Notes: generated by a model from the sequence alone, not told the origin. A DNA stretch of 64,000 nt from Orrella marina (GCF_003058465.1 NZ_CP028901.1:2542001-2606000); one strand, 5' to 3'; positions 26,234 to 36,552 are shown, numbered from the stretch's first letter. Program-made: numbers and translations.

Positions 26234-27904
26234 TCAGTCGTACATCTGACGCAAGATCCTGCGCAAAGTCTTGCCAACTGCATTTTTTGGAAGACTGTCC
26301 ACCAACACGAACTCCCGGGGGCGTTTGTAGGGTGTCAGCCGGTGCTCACTCCAGCGAGCAAGCGACGCTTTGTCGACCTCGGCGACACGAGGAACGACGA
26401 ACAGTTTGATCGCCTCGCCTGACTGAGCATCAGGAAAACCAACCGCAGCACACTCGAGCACATCGGGATGCTCTGCGAACACCGCGTCGATTTCGGCAGG
26501 ATAGACATTGAAGCCAGACACAAGCACCATGTCTTTCTTCCTGTCGACCAGCGTGATACAGCCCTGCTGATCCACAAACCCGAGGTCGCCCGTGAGAAAA
26601 AAACCGTCCGCCGTCATGCACTCCAGCGTCGCCTGCGATGCCCGCCAGTAACCGGCCATGACCTGAGGACCGCGAACAGCAATCTCGCCGACCTCCCCCA
26701 TCGCAACAGGATGACGGTCACCGTCAAGCACTTGTATCCCTGTACCTGGCAAAGGCCTTCCAACCGAACCTGTGAACCGGGTTGAATCGGTCTGACAGGC
26801 GCTGATAACCGGGGACGTTTCAGACATGCCATATCCCTGTATGACAGGTCGACCCGTCAGTTCCTGCCATTGTTCGGCGACCGATTGATGCACTGCCATG
26901 CCACCTCCAAGCGTCAACCGCAAACTCGAAAAATCCAGCTTCCTGAATCCGTCGTGCCGCAAAAGCGCATTGAACAGCGTGTTCACACCCGGGAAGATCT
27001 CCGGGGGATTGGCCTTCCACGTCTTGACCAGGGTATCAAGGTCACGGGCATTGGTCACCAGGACAATCCGCATACCGGCATGCAGGGAATACAGCGCACA
27101 GACCGTCATTGCAAAGACGTGATACAGAGGCAACGCAGTAAACATCGTCAGCGGACGGTCCAGCAAATGGCCAATCGCCGGATGTGCCACCTCGCCCACC
27201 TGCAGAATATTGGCGACCAGATTGGCATGGGTGAGCATGGCCCCGCGTGGCTCGCCGGTCGTACCACCTGTGTACTGAATGAATGCCAGATCGCTAGCTT
27301 GTAACCGCGGCAAGCGCGGTGCGCCCTGCTCTTGCTGTATTTGACGCCCTTGCCCGCTTCGCTCATACACGCGTCCGTTCTCCAGCACCTGTGTAAACAG
27401 ACAGGATTTGGGCAAGCGCCAGGGTTTGATCCCGCGCTTGACGTAGTGTGCGACGAAGTTGATCAGACCGGACTTGAATCTGGGAAGCAAATCGCCAGCC
27501 CGGACGACAACCTGATGACGAGGCTGATCACGCAACGGCAGTTGCGCAAGCGTGTGCGCAAACGCCTCAAACACAACGATGACCTGGCTTTCGCTGTCTC
27601 GCAACTGGGTTGCCAGCTCTCTTGCCGTGTAGAGTGGGTTGACGTTTACGACAACAAGTCCTGCCCGCAGAGTTCCTAGCAAGGCCACCAGGCTTGCCGT
27701 CACATTCGGCAACATGATGGCGACCCGACTCTGGGCAGGCAATCCGAGCGAAACCAGCCAGTGTGCCCACTGGCTGGCTAGCGCATCGAGTTGCCCATAA
27801 GTAGTGGCGTGCCCGAAACTCAAACACGCAGTACGGTCCCGGTGCCTGGCCATGGCCTGGTCCAGCAAATCAACCAGTGACGCGTAGCTGCGCAGATCCT
27901 TCAT
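26234..27904 (-). CDS. fadD: Long-chain fatty acid-CoA ligase
   Basis: 556 residues of the AMP-forming adenylate superfamily. ATP/AMP motif YTGGTTGEPRGAMLTH, the A5 motif GYGMSETSPV, A7 FLTGDLGF, A8 DRKKDMVLVSGFNVYP and the C-terminal catalytic Lys in LPKNAVGKTLRR are intact. Length and the LYHVFAMTV segment match FadD. Activates fatty acids to acyl-CoA at the inner membrane. Monocistronic with a 331-bp region upstream. Confidence 0.88.
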   Translation of the reverse strand: MKDLRSYASLVDLLDQAMARHRDRTACLSFGHATTYGQLDALASQWAHWLVSLGLPAQSRVAIMLPNVTASLVALLGTLRAGLVVVNVNPLYTARELATQLRDSESQVIVVFEAFAHTLAQLPLRDQPRHQVVVRAGDLLPRFKSGLINFVAHYVKRGIKPWRLPKSCLFTQVLENGRVYERSGQGRQIQQEQGAPRLPRLQASDLAFIQYTGGTTGEPRGAMLTHANLVANILQVGEVAHPAIGHLLDRPLTMFTALPLYHVFAMTVCALYSLHAGMRIVLVTNARDLDTLVKTWKANPPEIFPGVNTLFNALLRHDGFRKLDFSSLRLTLGGGMAVHQSVAEQWQELTGRPVIQGYGMSETSPVISACQTDSTRFTGSVGRPLPGTGIQVLDGDRHPVAMGEVGEIAVRGPQVMAGYWRASQATLECMTADGFFLTGDLGFVDQQGCITLVDRKKDMVLVSGFNVYPAEIDAVFAEHPDVLECAAVGFPDAQSGEAIKLFVVPRVAEVDKASLARWSEHRLTPYKRPREFVLVDSLPKNAVGKTLRRILRQMYD

Positions 27905-28235
27905 TGCCCCCGACTCCCCAAGTTTTCATAACAATGAAACGTATTTTGGAACGATAATAAGGTTTTTTACAGGTCAGGTCGCGGGTGACCCTTGCAGGTT
28001 TTTACACACGCGTCTGACCCTTGAAACCATTGATTTGCGACCTTCGGGCGAGTGCCCGCTGCCTACCTGCGGCTTTTTGGCCGGGCCAGTCATGCAGGGT
28101 GTGCCCCGTCCGGTCACCACCCATCGCGACTACCCGACTTCAACAATTAAGTCCCGGGCCCTCGTTGATCCACCCAGTGGTCGACAACAGCCCTTGAACT
28201 TCAACTGATAAATCACCCCCTCCAGCGAGCGACGT
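27905..28235. other. 331-bp divergent intergenic region without a gene
   Basis: Lies between fadD (minus) and the M20 amidohydrolase (plus). No reading frame with family similarity was found. It holds the fadD-proximal AT-rich stretch around 27925-27975, a small hairpin CGGGC-GAGT-GCCCG at 28045-28058 and the pair GGTC/GACC near 27980. These probably contain promoters for both genes; no specific operator was recognised. Confidence 0.5.
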
Positions 28236-29432
28236 ATGAAACTGATCGAACCGATTTTGCAGTGGCACGACGAGTTCCGAACGATTCGCCGGGACATCCA
28301 TGCTCATCCGGAGCTGGCCTTCGAAGAACACCGCACCGCTGACGTCGTCGCGCGCCTGTTAACCGAATGGAACATTCCGATCGACCGCGGACTAGGCCAG
28401 ACAGGTGTGGTCGGCATCATCGAAGGCCGATCCACTGACGGTCCAGCCATCGGCCTGCGCGCAGACATGGATGCCCTGCCTATGTCAGAAGCCAACTCTT
28501 TTGAACATGTCAGCCGGCACGAAGGCATCATGCACGGCTGTGGCCATGATGGTCACACTGCCATGCTGCTCGGCGCAGCGCGCTACCTGGCGCAACACCG
28601 CGAGTTCGACGGCACTGTCTATCTGATTTTCCAGCCTGCCGAGGAAGGGGCTGGGGGCGCGCGCAAGATGATCGAGGATGGACTGTTCAAAAAGTTTCCG
28701 ATGCAGGCGGTCTTTGGCATGCACAACTGGCCAGGAATGCCCGCTGGCCAGTTTGGTGTCACGCCAGGACCGATCATGGCATCAAGCAGCGAGTTCTTCA
28801 TTGACATTGAAGGCAAAGGCACACACGCTGGTATGCCTCACCTGGGCGCAGACCCCATCATGGCCACAATTCAGGTGGCCCAGGCGCTGCAGACCATCGT
28901 CAGCCGTAATCGCCACCCGATGGAAGCAGCGGTGGTGAGCATCACCCAGGTCCATGCCGGCAGCGCAACCAACGTCATTCCGACCCAGGCGCAGATGGTC
29001 GGCACGGTTCGCACATTCACCTACGACACGCTGGACATGATCGAATCCCGGATGGGCGAGATTCTGCATAACTGCTGTGAGGCCATGAACTGCAAGGCAA
29101 CCATGCGCTTTGAACGTAACTACCCGCCCACGATCAACACTGAAGCTGAAACCGCGCTCTGCGTGGAGGTCATGCGCAGTATCGTGGGCGACGATCATGT
29201 CGATCCCCGTGTCGTTCCAACCATGGGAGCTGAAGACTTTTCTTTCATGCTCGAACAAGTGCCCGGTTGCTATTGCTGGATCGGTAACGGTGTGGGTGAA
29301 CATCGGGAGGCCGGACATGGCCTTGGCCCGTGCACGCTACATAACGGCTCTTACGATTTTAACGATGAACTGCTGCCGCTTGGTGCGACTTACTGGGTCA
29401 AGCTGGTCGAGCACTGGTTCTCCAAAGACTGA
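28236..29432 (+). CDS. M20 family amidohydrolase (hippurate hydrolase / aminoacylase-like)
   Basis: 398 residues. Metal-site motifs: IHAHPELAFEEH, GLRADMDALPM, MHGCGHDGHTAML, FQPAEEGAGGARKM with the catalytic Glu pair, and the late TMGAEDFSFML. GKGTHAGMPHLGADPI marks the dimerisation/lid domain. Known members cleave N-acyl amino acids or hippurate. Cytoplasmic. Followed 17 nt later by mgtE, so possibly co-transcribed. Confidence 0.88.
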   Translation: MKLIEPILQWHDEFRTIRRDIHAHPELAFEEHRTADVVARLLTEWNIPIDRGLGQTGVVGIIEGRSTDGPAIGLRADMDALPMSEANSFEHVSRHEGIMHGCGHDGHTAMLLGAARYLAQHREFDGTVYLIFQPAEEGAGGARKMIEDGLFKKFPMQAVFGMHNWPGMPAGQFGVTPGPIMASSSEFFIDIEGKGTHAGMPHLGADPIMATIQVAQALQTIVSRNRHPMEAAVVSITQVHAGSATNVIPTQAQMVGTVRTFTYDTLDMIESRMGEILHNCCEAMNCKATMRFERNYPPTINTEAETALCVEVMRSIVGDDHVDPRVVPTMGAEDFSFMLEQVPGCYCWIGNGVGEHREAGHGLGPCTLHNGSYDFNDELLPLGATYWVKLVEHWFSKD

Positions 29433-29449
29433 CTCAGGTGGTGACAGAA

Positions 29450-30916
29450 ATGGCTGAAACAGTTTCCTCCCCTGAAAAACCCAACAGACGGCTGGATCCG
29501 GAAGACGCACAACTGGCTCTGGCACGCGTTCAGGAGCAACTACGCAGACACGCACTAGTCGAGTACCTTGTTCATCAGCAGGAAGAAGGCGACGAGCGTG
29601 GGCCATTGGTCGAAGGACTGATGCACCGGCAGCACGAGCAGGAACTGCGCTCCCTCGTCAACGACCTCCATCCTGCAGACATTGCATTCATCCTGGAATC
29701 GCTGCCCAAAGAAGAGCGCCAGCTGATCTGGCAAATGGTGCAATCCGAGTTTGATGCAGACGTGCTGCTGGAGGTTGCCGACTGGGTCAGGCAGTCTCTG
29801 ATCGAGACAATGGATCGGGCCGATCTGGTGGCAGCGACCGAGAACATGGAGGCCGACGAGATTGCCGACCTGGTCGCGAATCTCCCTCCGGACGTGATTG
29901 CCGAAGTCCAGAAAGGACTGACGGTCAAGGAAAGAGCCCAGCTGATCGAAGCCATGGGTTATCCGGAAGACAGTGTCGGCGGCATCATGGACTTCGAGAT
30001 GGTGCGCGTACGCGACGACGTCTCCCTCGAAGTCGTTCTACGATATCTGAGGCGTCAGCCGGAGCTGCCCGATCACACAGACCAGATATTTGTGGTCGAC
30101 CGCACTGATCGCCTGCTTGGTGTACTGTCGCTGTCCACCCTGCTGGTCAACGATCCGGACTCCATGGTGCGTGACGTGATGAGCACTGACTACCTGACAC
30201 TGAATCCCCATGATACTGACGCTGAGGCAGCTGGCGCATTCGAACGTTACGACCTGGTTTCAGCGCCGGTTGTGGATGATCGAGGCAGACTGATCGGACG
30301 GGTCACCATCGCCGATGTGGTGGACGTCATCCGGGAAGACAGCGACGAGCAGGCCCTGTCTCGAGCGGGTATGCAGGAAGAAGATATTTTTGCACCGGTC
30401 CTGCGTGCGCTTCGCAATCGCGCCCCATGGCTGTTACTGAACCTCTGTACGGCTAGCACTGCGGCATTCGTTGCGTCACGATTTGAAGACACGGTCAGTC
30501 ATATCGTGGTGCTTGCGTTTCTGATGTCCATCGTCGCAGGCATCGGCGGCAACTCTGGCAACCAGACAATGACGCTGATCATCCGCGCCCTGGCTGTCGG
30601 CCGGGTAACGAACCAGAATGCCTGGCAACTGGTCAAACGCGAATTTCTGGTCACACTGCTCGTGGGCCTGGCCGGAAGCTTTGTCGCCGGGTTGTTTGCA
30701 TGGTGGATTTCAAGCTCGATCCCTATCGCTCTGGTCATGATCGCAGCCATGATAGGGAACATGCTGATCGGCGCGCTTGTTGGAGTCATGGTGCCCATGG
30801 TCCGGGCGCGGTTTGGAAAGGATCCCGCCATTGGCTCATCTGTCTTGTTGACTTTTGCCACAGACTCGCTCGGCTTTTTTCTGTTCCTCGGGCTCGCCAC
30901 GCTGTTTCTGGTTTGA
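29450..30916 (+). CDS. mgtE: Magnesium transporter MgtE
   Basis: 488 residues from ATG 29450, with AGGTGG nine bases upstream. N-terminal superhelical domain (LHPADIAFILESLPKEERQLIW), two CBS domains (around RVRDDVSL and MSTDYLTLNPHDTDAEAAG, then APVVDDRGRLIGRVTIADVVDVI), a plug helix and five membrane segments with GIGGNSGNQTMTLIIRALAVG, the pore signature of the family. Gated Mg2+ channel of the inner membrane. Confidence 0.92.
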   Translation: MAETVSSPEKPNRRLDPEDAQLALARVQEQLRRHALVEYLVHQQEEGDERGPLVEGLMHRQHEQELRSLVNDLHPADIAFILESLPKEERQLIWQMVQSEFDADVLLEVADWVRQSLIETMDRADLVAATENMEADEIADLVANLPPDVIAEVQKGLTVKERAQLIEAMGYPEDSVGGIMDFEMVRVRDDVSLEVVLRYLRRQPELPDHTDQIFVVDRTDRLLGVLSLSTLLVNDPDSMVRDVMSTDYLTLNPHDTDAEAAGAFERYDLVSAPVVDDRGRLIGRVTIADVVDVIREDSDEQALSRAGMQEEDIFAPVLRALRNRAPWLLLNLCTASTAAFVASRFEDTVSHIVVLAFLMSIVAGIGGNSGNQTMTLIIRALAVGRVTNQNAWQLVKREFLVTLLVGLAGSFVAGLFAWWISSSIPIALVMIAAMIGNMLIGALVGVMVPMVRARFGKDPAIGSSVLLTFATDSLGFFLFLGLATLFLV

Positions 30917-30961
30917 ATCGACTACCATGATTCAACGGCAAGGACTTGCAAGCATGAATTG

Positions 30962-30979
30962 CTGACACAAACCTGTCAT
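30962..30979 (+). promoter_or_regulatory. Near-consensus Pho box before ppk2
   Basis: CTGACACAAACCTGTCAT differs from the two-repeat Pho consensus (CTGTCAT, AAA-type spacer, CTGTCAT) at one conserved base plus a tolerated T-to-C. A possible -10, TATGCT at 30990-30995, starts 10 bp after the box, the spacing of PhoB class promoters. The predicted start would leave a leader of about 60 nt before the ppk2 ATG at 31063. Confidence 0.6.
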
Positions 30980-31062
30980 AACTCAGCTTTATGCTTGGCT
31001 GGCGGACTGCCGGATCTACCCTCACGATCCGGCAGTCCAGACTCGAACCGACCCTGAGAATT

Positions 31063-31977
31063 ATGACCAATCCAGAGAACTTTCTGCAACGTGCACAAGC
31101 AGACCTCATTGACAGTTACGACGAAGAACTCGAGATGGAGCTTGACGACGATCGTATTGACGAACTGCTGCTCGATGCCCCTGCCACCAGAGGCAACGGC
31201 ATGGACCGTCGCCTGTACTTCAAAGATCTCTTCAGGCTCCAGGGTGAGCTCGTCAAGCTGCAAGACTGGGTCGTTGCCCAGAAACTGAAAGTTGTCGTCA
31301 TTTTTGAAGGAAGGGATGCTGCCGGCAAGGGCGGTGCAATCAAACGCATCACCCAGCGACTCAACCCCAGGGTCTGTCGGGTTGCCGCACTGCCGGCTCC
31401 GAGCGAACGGGAAAAGTCGCAGTGGTACTTCCAGAGGTACATCAGCCACTTGCCGGCTGGTGGAGAAATCGTACTGTTTGACCGAAGTTGGTATAACCGC
31501 GCGGGTGTCGAGCGAGTCATGGGTTTCTGCTCAGACGAAGAGTACGAGGAGTTCTTCCGTTCGGTGCCTGCGTTCGAGACGATGCTGGTGCGCTCAGGCA
31601 TCCTGTTGATCAAGTACTGGTTTTCCATCACTGATGACGAACAGCACACCCGGTTCCAGATGCGTATCCGTGACCCGCTCAAACAATGGAAGCTGAGCCC
31701 GATGGACCTGGAGTCAAGGCGCCGGTGGGAGGACTACACCAAAGCCAAGGAAACCATGCTTGATCGCAGCCACATCCCTGAAGCACCATGGTGGATCGTC
31801 GAGGGCAACGACAAGAAACGCGCACGCCTGAACTGTATTCACCACCTGCTGTCGCAGGTACCCTACCAGGAGATCGGGCATCCGGAGGTCATCTTGCCGG
31901 CCCGCGTTCACCACCCTGACTACACTCGCCATCCCGTACCTCGTGACATGGTCGTTCCAGACCACTACCAGGACTGA
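31063..31977 (+). CDS. ppk2: Polyphosphate kinase 2 family protein
   Basis: 304 residues from ATG 31063. The Walker A region VVIFEGRDAAGKGGAIKR, Walker B VLFDRSWYNRAGVERVMGF and the lid segment with RRRWEDYTKA are diagnostic of PPK2. Length and the acidic N-terminal extension (about 60 residues) fit the single-domain class that uses polyphosphate to phosphorylate GDP/ADP, or the reverse. Preceded by a good Pho box, which suggests induction on phosphate starvation. Confidence 0.92.
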   Translation: MTNPENFLQRAQADLIDSYDEELEMELDDDRIDELLLDAPATRGNGMDRRLYFKDLFRLQGELVKLQDWVVAQKLKVVVIFEGRDAAGKGGAIKRITQRLNPRVCRVAALPAPSEREKSQWYFQRYISHLPAGGEIVLFDRSWYNRAGVERVMGFCSDEEYEEFFRSVPAFETMLVRSGILLIKYWFSITDDEQHTRFQMRIRDPLKQWKLSPMDLESRRRWEDYTKAKETMLDRSHIPEAPWWIVEGNDKKRARLNCIHHLLSQVPYQEIGHPEVILPARVHHPDYTRHPVPRDMVVPDHYQD

Positions 31978-32125
31978 CAAGGACTACTCAAGGTAGTGGT
32001 CGTAGACCTTGGCGCTCGCGCACGGCAAATCCCAATGCGCTTGCAAGCCAGCCTGCGATATGATGGTTCCTTGTCCGGGCAAATGCCTGACCCTCAATCC
32101 CCTGTCGACAAGTCTGGAGGTTTGC

Positions 32126-33903
32126 ATGCCCGCGCCATATCAAGCACCCATTGCCGAGATGGCATTCCTGCTAAATCACGTTACTGGCCTGAATCGAACC
32201 CGGGATTTACCAGAGTTCAGCGAATGCTCATCCGATGTTGCACAAGCTGTTTTGCGGGAGGCGGCCCGTTTTGCGCAGGAGATCATTTCTCCCTTGAACG
32301 AGACTGGCGAACAGCAACCGCCTCGTGTCTCCAACGGCGTAGTCACCACATCGCCGGGTTACCGTGACGCGTACCAGCAGTTTGTCGCAGCTGGCTGGAA
32401 CGGACTGTCGAGCCCTGCGGAACATGGTGGGCAGGCACTCGGCCAGGCCATTTCGACAGCCGTCTCTGAAATGTGGCAGTCAGCAAGCATGTCATTTGGC
32501 CTGTGTCCGATGCTCACGGCAGGCGCAATCCATGCCATCGAGCATCACGCGAGCGAAGATCTGCAGCGCCTGTTTCTCGAGCGCCTGGTCAGCGGCGAGT
32601 GGACGGGCACGATGAACCTGACGGAACCACAGGCCGGTTCTGATCTCGCAGCCATCACCACCAAGGCGATACCAAGCGGAGATCACTATCTGATCAAAGG
32701 TTCAAAAATCTACATCACATACGGCGAACATGACATGGCGCAGAACATCATCCATCTGGTCCTGGCCAGACTGCCTGATGCGCCCGCCGGAGTCAAAGGC
32801 ATCTCGTTATTCATCGTTCCCAAGTATCTCGTCACCGAAAATGGCAGTCTGGGGCACGCAACGATCTGACGTGCGTATCACTGGAACACAAAGTCGGAAT
32901 TCATGGCAGTCCGACTGCGGTCATGCGCTATGGCGATCATCAGGGAGCGACCGGTTATCTGATTGGCGAGCCACACCAGGGACTCGCGTACATGTTCACC
33001 ATGATGAACCACGCCCGTTTGCAGGTTGGCCTGCAAGGCGTTGCCGTTTCCCAGCGCAGCTTGCAACAAGCCAGCGACTACGCTCACGAACGGATACAAG
33101 GTCGGACCCTCCTGGCCGGCACATCAGGAGGACCCAGCCCGATCGCGTTGCATCCCGACGTTCAGCGCATGTTGCTATCAATGCAAGCCAGAACCCAGGC
33201 CATGCGTGCTCTGGCGCTCGAAGCAGCGACCGAGCTTGACCTGAGCAGCCAGTCTGACAAGACTGCCGCCCTCAAGGCGCAAACGCGGGTTGATCTGCTG
33301 ATCCCTATCGTCAAAGGCTGGTGCACAGAGCAGTCGGTGGAGATATCGTCTCTGGGGGTCCAGATTCATGGCGGCATGGGATACATAGAAGAAACCGGAA
33401 TAGGACAGCTCTGGCGCGACGCCAGAATCACCCCCATTTATGAGGGCACAACGGCGATTCAGGCTAACGATCTGATTGGTAGAAAGATTTTGCGTGACCA
33501 GGGCGCAGCCATGTCCGAACTGGTGAACGAAATCCGCGACACGGCCACCACGCTCGCCACCAGTCAGGACAAGCACCTCGCAAGACTTGGGCAACAAATC
33601 GAACAGGGCGCAGCCACGCTGCAAGCCAGCGTCAGATGGTGCCTCGAAACGGCAAACAAGGACACAGCTGCCGTGTACTTTGGTTCGGTGCCAATGTTAA
33701 TGCTTGCCGGATATGTGCTCGGGGGATGGATGATGGGCCGAAGTGCACTGGCTTGTCAGGAATCACACCACACGATTGACCCGCAATTGGGCAGAACACA
33801 GACCCGCCTCGCGCTGGTTTACGGTGATCTTGCCCTGGTTCCGTCACTGGGGCTGTCCCACGCCATCACCAGCGCATGTGATGTGCTGGCCACCCGTGAG
33901 TGA
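32126..33903 (+). pseudogene. Acyl-CoA dehydrogenase (FadE/DmdC-like), split by a -1 frameshift
   Basis: Frame 1 starts at ATG 32126 (GGAGG six bases before) with MPAPYQAPIAEMAFLLNHV and runs to a stop at 32869. The rest, to 33903, is in another frame. At the G-run 32851-32854 one added G continues GSLG into ARNDLTCVSLEHKVGIHGSP, exactly the family sequence, and then MFTMMNHARLQVGLQGV, GVQIHGGMGYIEETG and the C-terminal domain. The repaired protein would have about 592 residues, the size of the large acyl-CoA dehydrogenases that include 3-methylmercaptopropionyl-CoA dehydrogenase. Known role: FAD-dependent alpha,beta oxidation of an acyl-CoA. The lesion is in a homopolymer, so a sequencing error cannot be excluded. 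Confidence 0.82.
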
Positions 33904-33999
33904 TCGGCAAAGGGTAGTGTGCAAGTCAATTCCCGCAACGGAAAGGATCGTGTACCGTGCACGCCTTTGGCTGTTCGCTCACCCGAAAGCCCGTCCACG

Positions 34000-34773
34000 T
34001 TACGCCATGAAATGGAAGCCACCGTCCACATAAATGGTCTGACCGGTCATCCCAGCCGACTCGCTGGCGCAGAGAAACGCCGTCAGGTTTGCCACCTCTT
34101 CGATCGTGACCAGACGACGCAAAGGACTGCGTTCCTGAGCCATGGTCATCAGACCATCAAAATCCCGTATTCCCGACGCAGCCCGGGTCAGAATAGGTCC
34201 TGGAGACACAGCGTGTACACGATACCCCAGAGGACCTAGCTCGGCCGCGAGATATCGGACGGTCGATTCCAGGGCTGCCTTGACGGGCCCCATGATGCCG
34301 TAGCTTGGCACCACTTCCTCTGCACCGTGATAGCTCATGGTGACAAGGCTGGCCCCCGGGTTGAGATGGGGCAACACCAGACGGGCGGTCTCTGCGAAGG
34401 AGTGGCAGGATAGTGACATGGCCTTGGCAAAACCGTCGCGCGAACTGTCCACGACCCGACCATGCAGGTCCTGGGCAGGCGCCCACGCGATCGAATGCAC
34501 CACAAAATCCAGCTGCCCCATGTCCTGCACGGCCTGTTGCACAAACCGCTCGAGGTCGCCCGGCACGCCAACATCGCAAGTCATGAGCTGGACACCCAGA
34601 GGCTCAGTCACTTTTGCAGCGAAAGACCTTGCCTTGTCACCCACGCAACTGACCTGCATCTGTGAGCCTAGCGCGTGCAGTCTTCGCACCACCGCAGCGG
34701 CAATACTCGATTCATTGGCAAGCCCGAGAACCAGTCCCTTGCGCCCATCCAGACTACAAAACCCGTTTTGCAT
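34000..34773 (-). CDS. fabI: Enoyl-ACP reductase, FabI-like
   Basis: 257 residues of the SDR superfamily. FabI features: GLANESSIAAAV in place of the usual Gly-rich loop, VVHSIAWAPAQDL, the catalytic Tyr/Lys pattern in SYHGAEEVVPSYGIMGPVKAALES, and AVSPGPILTRAASGIRDF. Reduces the enoyl-ACP double bond with NADH in fatty acid synthesis. It stands alone, convergent with the broken acyl-CoA dehydrogenase, so it could be an accessory copy; whether another fabI exists cannot be seen. Confidence 0.85.
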   Translation of the reverse strand: MQNGFCSLDGRKGLVLGLANESSIAAAVVRRLHALGSQMQVSCVGDKARSFAAKVTEPLGVQLMTCDVGVPGDLERFVQQAVQDMGQLDFVVHSIAWAPAQDLHGRVVDSSRDGFAKAMSLSCHSFAETARLVLPHLNPGASLVTMSYHGAEEVVPSYGIMGPVKAALESTVRYLAAELGPLGYRVHAVSPGPILTRAASGIRDFDGLMTMAQERSPLRRLVTIEEVANLTAFLCASESAGMTGQTIYVDGGFHFMA

Positions 34774-34918
34774 GTCACTCCTTATTGGCCAATCAATCGC
34801 CGATCATAGACCCAATCGGGTGTCATTTCCCGCGTCCGGTGCAATCAGTCAACTCACTCGCCCGTTGCACGAACAGCCCAGACCGTCACCACTGAACTGA
34901 TGCCAAAACACCTCGATC

Positions 34919-35782
34919 ATGCGAACATTCCGCCTTTACAGCATCGTTTCCCACCGGAGTATTGAATTGCAACCACTGAATCAACTTGATCCGTCAAAAG
35001 CCGCTGCGATCAGCACGGTCTTGTGCGATATTGACGACACCGTCACCACCGAAGGCATGCTCACAGCGCGTGCTTATCAGGCTCTGGAGGATCTGGGCGC
35101 GGCCGGCGTTCGCGTCATACCGATTACAGGAAGGCCTGCTGGCTGGTGCGACCATATTGCCAGGATGTGGCCTGTGTTTGCAGTCGTGGGGGAAAATGGT
35201 GCTTTCTACATGCGCTATGACCGGCACCTGAACAAGATGTTCCAGCACTTCTGGGCCCCTGCCGATGTTCGGCGGACAAACCGCCAGAAGCTGGACGAAC
35301 TGGCAGACAAAATCCTGCAGGCCGTTCCAGGATGTGCGCTGGCCAGTGACCAGCCTTACCGGATTGCAGACCTGGCGGTGGATTTCTGCGAGGATGTGTC
35401 CCCACTGAACGAGAAGGCCATCGATCAGATTGTGGACCTGTTCGTACAAGCCGGTGCCCAGGCTAAAGTCAGCTCGATCCATGTCAATGGCTGGTTTGGC
35501 AATTACGACAAACTCACCATGACCGAAACGTTGTTTGAACGGGAACTGCCTGCGATGCTGCCCTCTTTGCAACAAAATGTGCTTTTCATCGGAGATTCGG
35601 CCAACGATGCACCCATGTTCGGACACTTCGCTCTGTCTGTCGGGGTGGCTAATGTCAACTCACAGATTCACCGCATCCAGACCCCGCCCCGGTTTGTCTG
35701 CCAGGGTCACTCCGGAGATGGCTTTGTGGAAATGGCCCGCTACCTTCTGAATGCCAGAGGATGGGTCCGCCAGGCAGAATGA
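34919..35782 (+). CDS. HAD-IIB family hydrolase (Cof-like)
   Basis: 287 residues. HAD motif I is VLCDIDDTVTTEGML (DxD), motif II Thr in VIPITGRPAGWC, motif III Lys in GNYDKLTM and motif IV in FIGDSANDAPMFGHF. The cap between motifs II and III is the C2B type seen in Cof, sucrose- and mannosyl-phosphatases. A sugar-phosphate phosphatase role is likely but no substrate can be given. Start at ATG 34919 is the longest option; the conserved part begins about 30 residues later. Its stop overlaps the LysE-type gene. Confidence 0.8.
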   Translation: MRTFRLYSIVSHRSIELQPLNQLDPSKAAAISTVLCDIDDTVTTEGMLTARAYQALEDLGAAGVRVIPITGRPAGWCDHIARMWPVFAVVGENGAFYMRYDRHLNKMFQHFWAPADVRRTNRQKLDELADKILQAVPGCALASDQPYRIADLAVDFCEDVSPLNEKAIDQIVDLFVQAGAQAKVSSIHVNGWFGNYDKLTMTETLFERELPAMLPSLQQNVLFIGDSANDAPMFGHFALSVGVANVNSQIHRIQTPPRFVCQGHSGDGFVEMARYLLNARGWVRQAE

Positions 35783-36432
35783 GCCTGTTCGATGCATTGG
35801 CGCTGTTTGTCATCATGGCCACACTGGCCGCGTTGCCCAGTGCAAGTGTTCTCCTGGTGGTGAGCCAGACCGTCAGGCACGGGACGCGTCATGGCTACTG
35901 GGCCGTCGCCGGCATTGTGACGGGTGATCTGTTGCTTCTGGCAATCGCCATCCTTGGGATGAGTGAGGTATCCATCCGGTTTGAGGCTGCTTTCTCGCTA
36001 TTACGGACAATTGGTGCTTTTTACTTACTCTGGATTGGCTGGCAGCTCGTTCGGGGCGCTCGTGAGCCTTTGAGGCTGCCACCAGCCAGCTCGCCTGACC
36101 ACAGGGGCCTCATTCATCCATCCGGTCCTGCAGCCTTTCTGGGAGCACTCGCACTCACATTCGGTGACATCAAGGCACTCATGTTCTACGCCAGCCTGCT
36201 CCCGACCTTGGTCAACCTCCGGACACTCTCCGGCAATGACGTCCTGACGCTTTTGAGCGTGACCATCCTTGCGGTCGGAGCAACCAAATGCGTGTATGTG
36301 CATCTCGGCCAGACAGTCTCACACTCCGGACACCTCTCACGACTTCGCCGATATATCTCGCCCGTGGCAGGTGTGGCACTCATGGCTACGAGTGGCTACC
36401 TGCTGATAACCGTGCTGACCGACAACTTCTGA
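35779..36432 (+). CDS. LysE/RhtB family amino acid exporter
   Basis: 217 residues from ATG 35779, overlapping the stop of the HAD gene by ATGA. Six hydrophobic segments and the N-terminal ALPSASVLLVVSQTVRHGTRHGYWAVAG pattern (usually GPxxxxV) identify the LysE/RhtB fold. Family members export amino acids or homoserine lactones. Coupled translation with the HAD phosphatase is clear, but a common function is not. Confidence 0.82.
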   Translation: MSLFDALALFVIMATLAALPSASVLLVVSQTVRHGTRHGYWAVAGIVTGDLLLLAIAILGMSEVSIRFEAAFSLLRTIGAFYLLWIGWQLVRGAREPLRLPPASSPDHRGLIHPSGPAAFLGALALTFGDIKALMFYASLLPTLVNLRTLSGNDVLTLLSVTILAVGATKCVYVHLGQTVSHSGHLSRLRRYISPVAGVALMATSGYLLITVLTDNF

Positions 36433-36552
36433 GTCTGAGGCACCATCTTCGAAAGGATGAGCGCGCCAGCCTTGTCAGTATCTGCAGTGGTACAAACGCG
36501 TCAACTGCGGTAGATTTCAGGATTGAGTAATGCGCAAGAGACTGGACCAATC

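Noticed and set aside
27905..28235. FadR/PsrA-type operator in front of fadD
   Set aside because: GAAAC and GTTTC-like pieces occur, but not with the spacing of a known operator.
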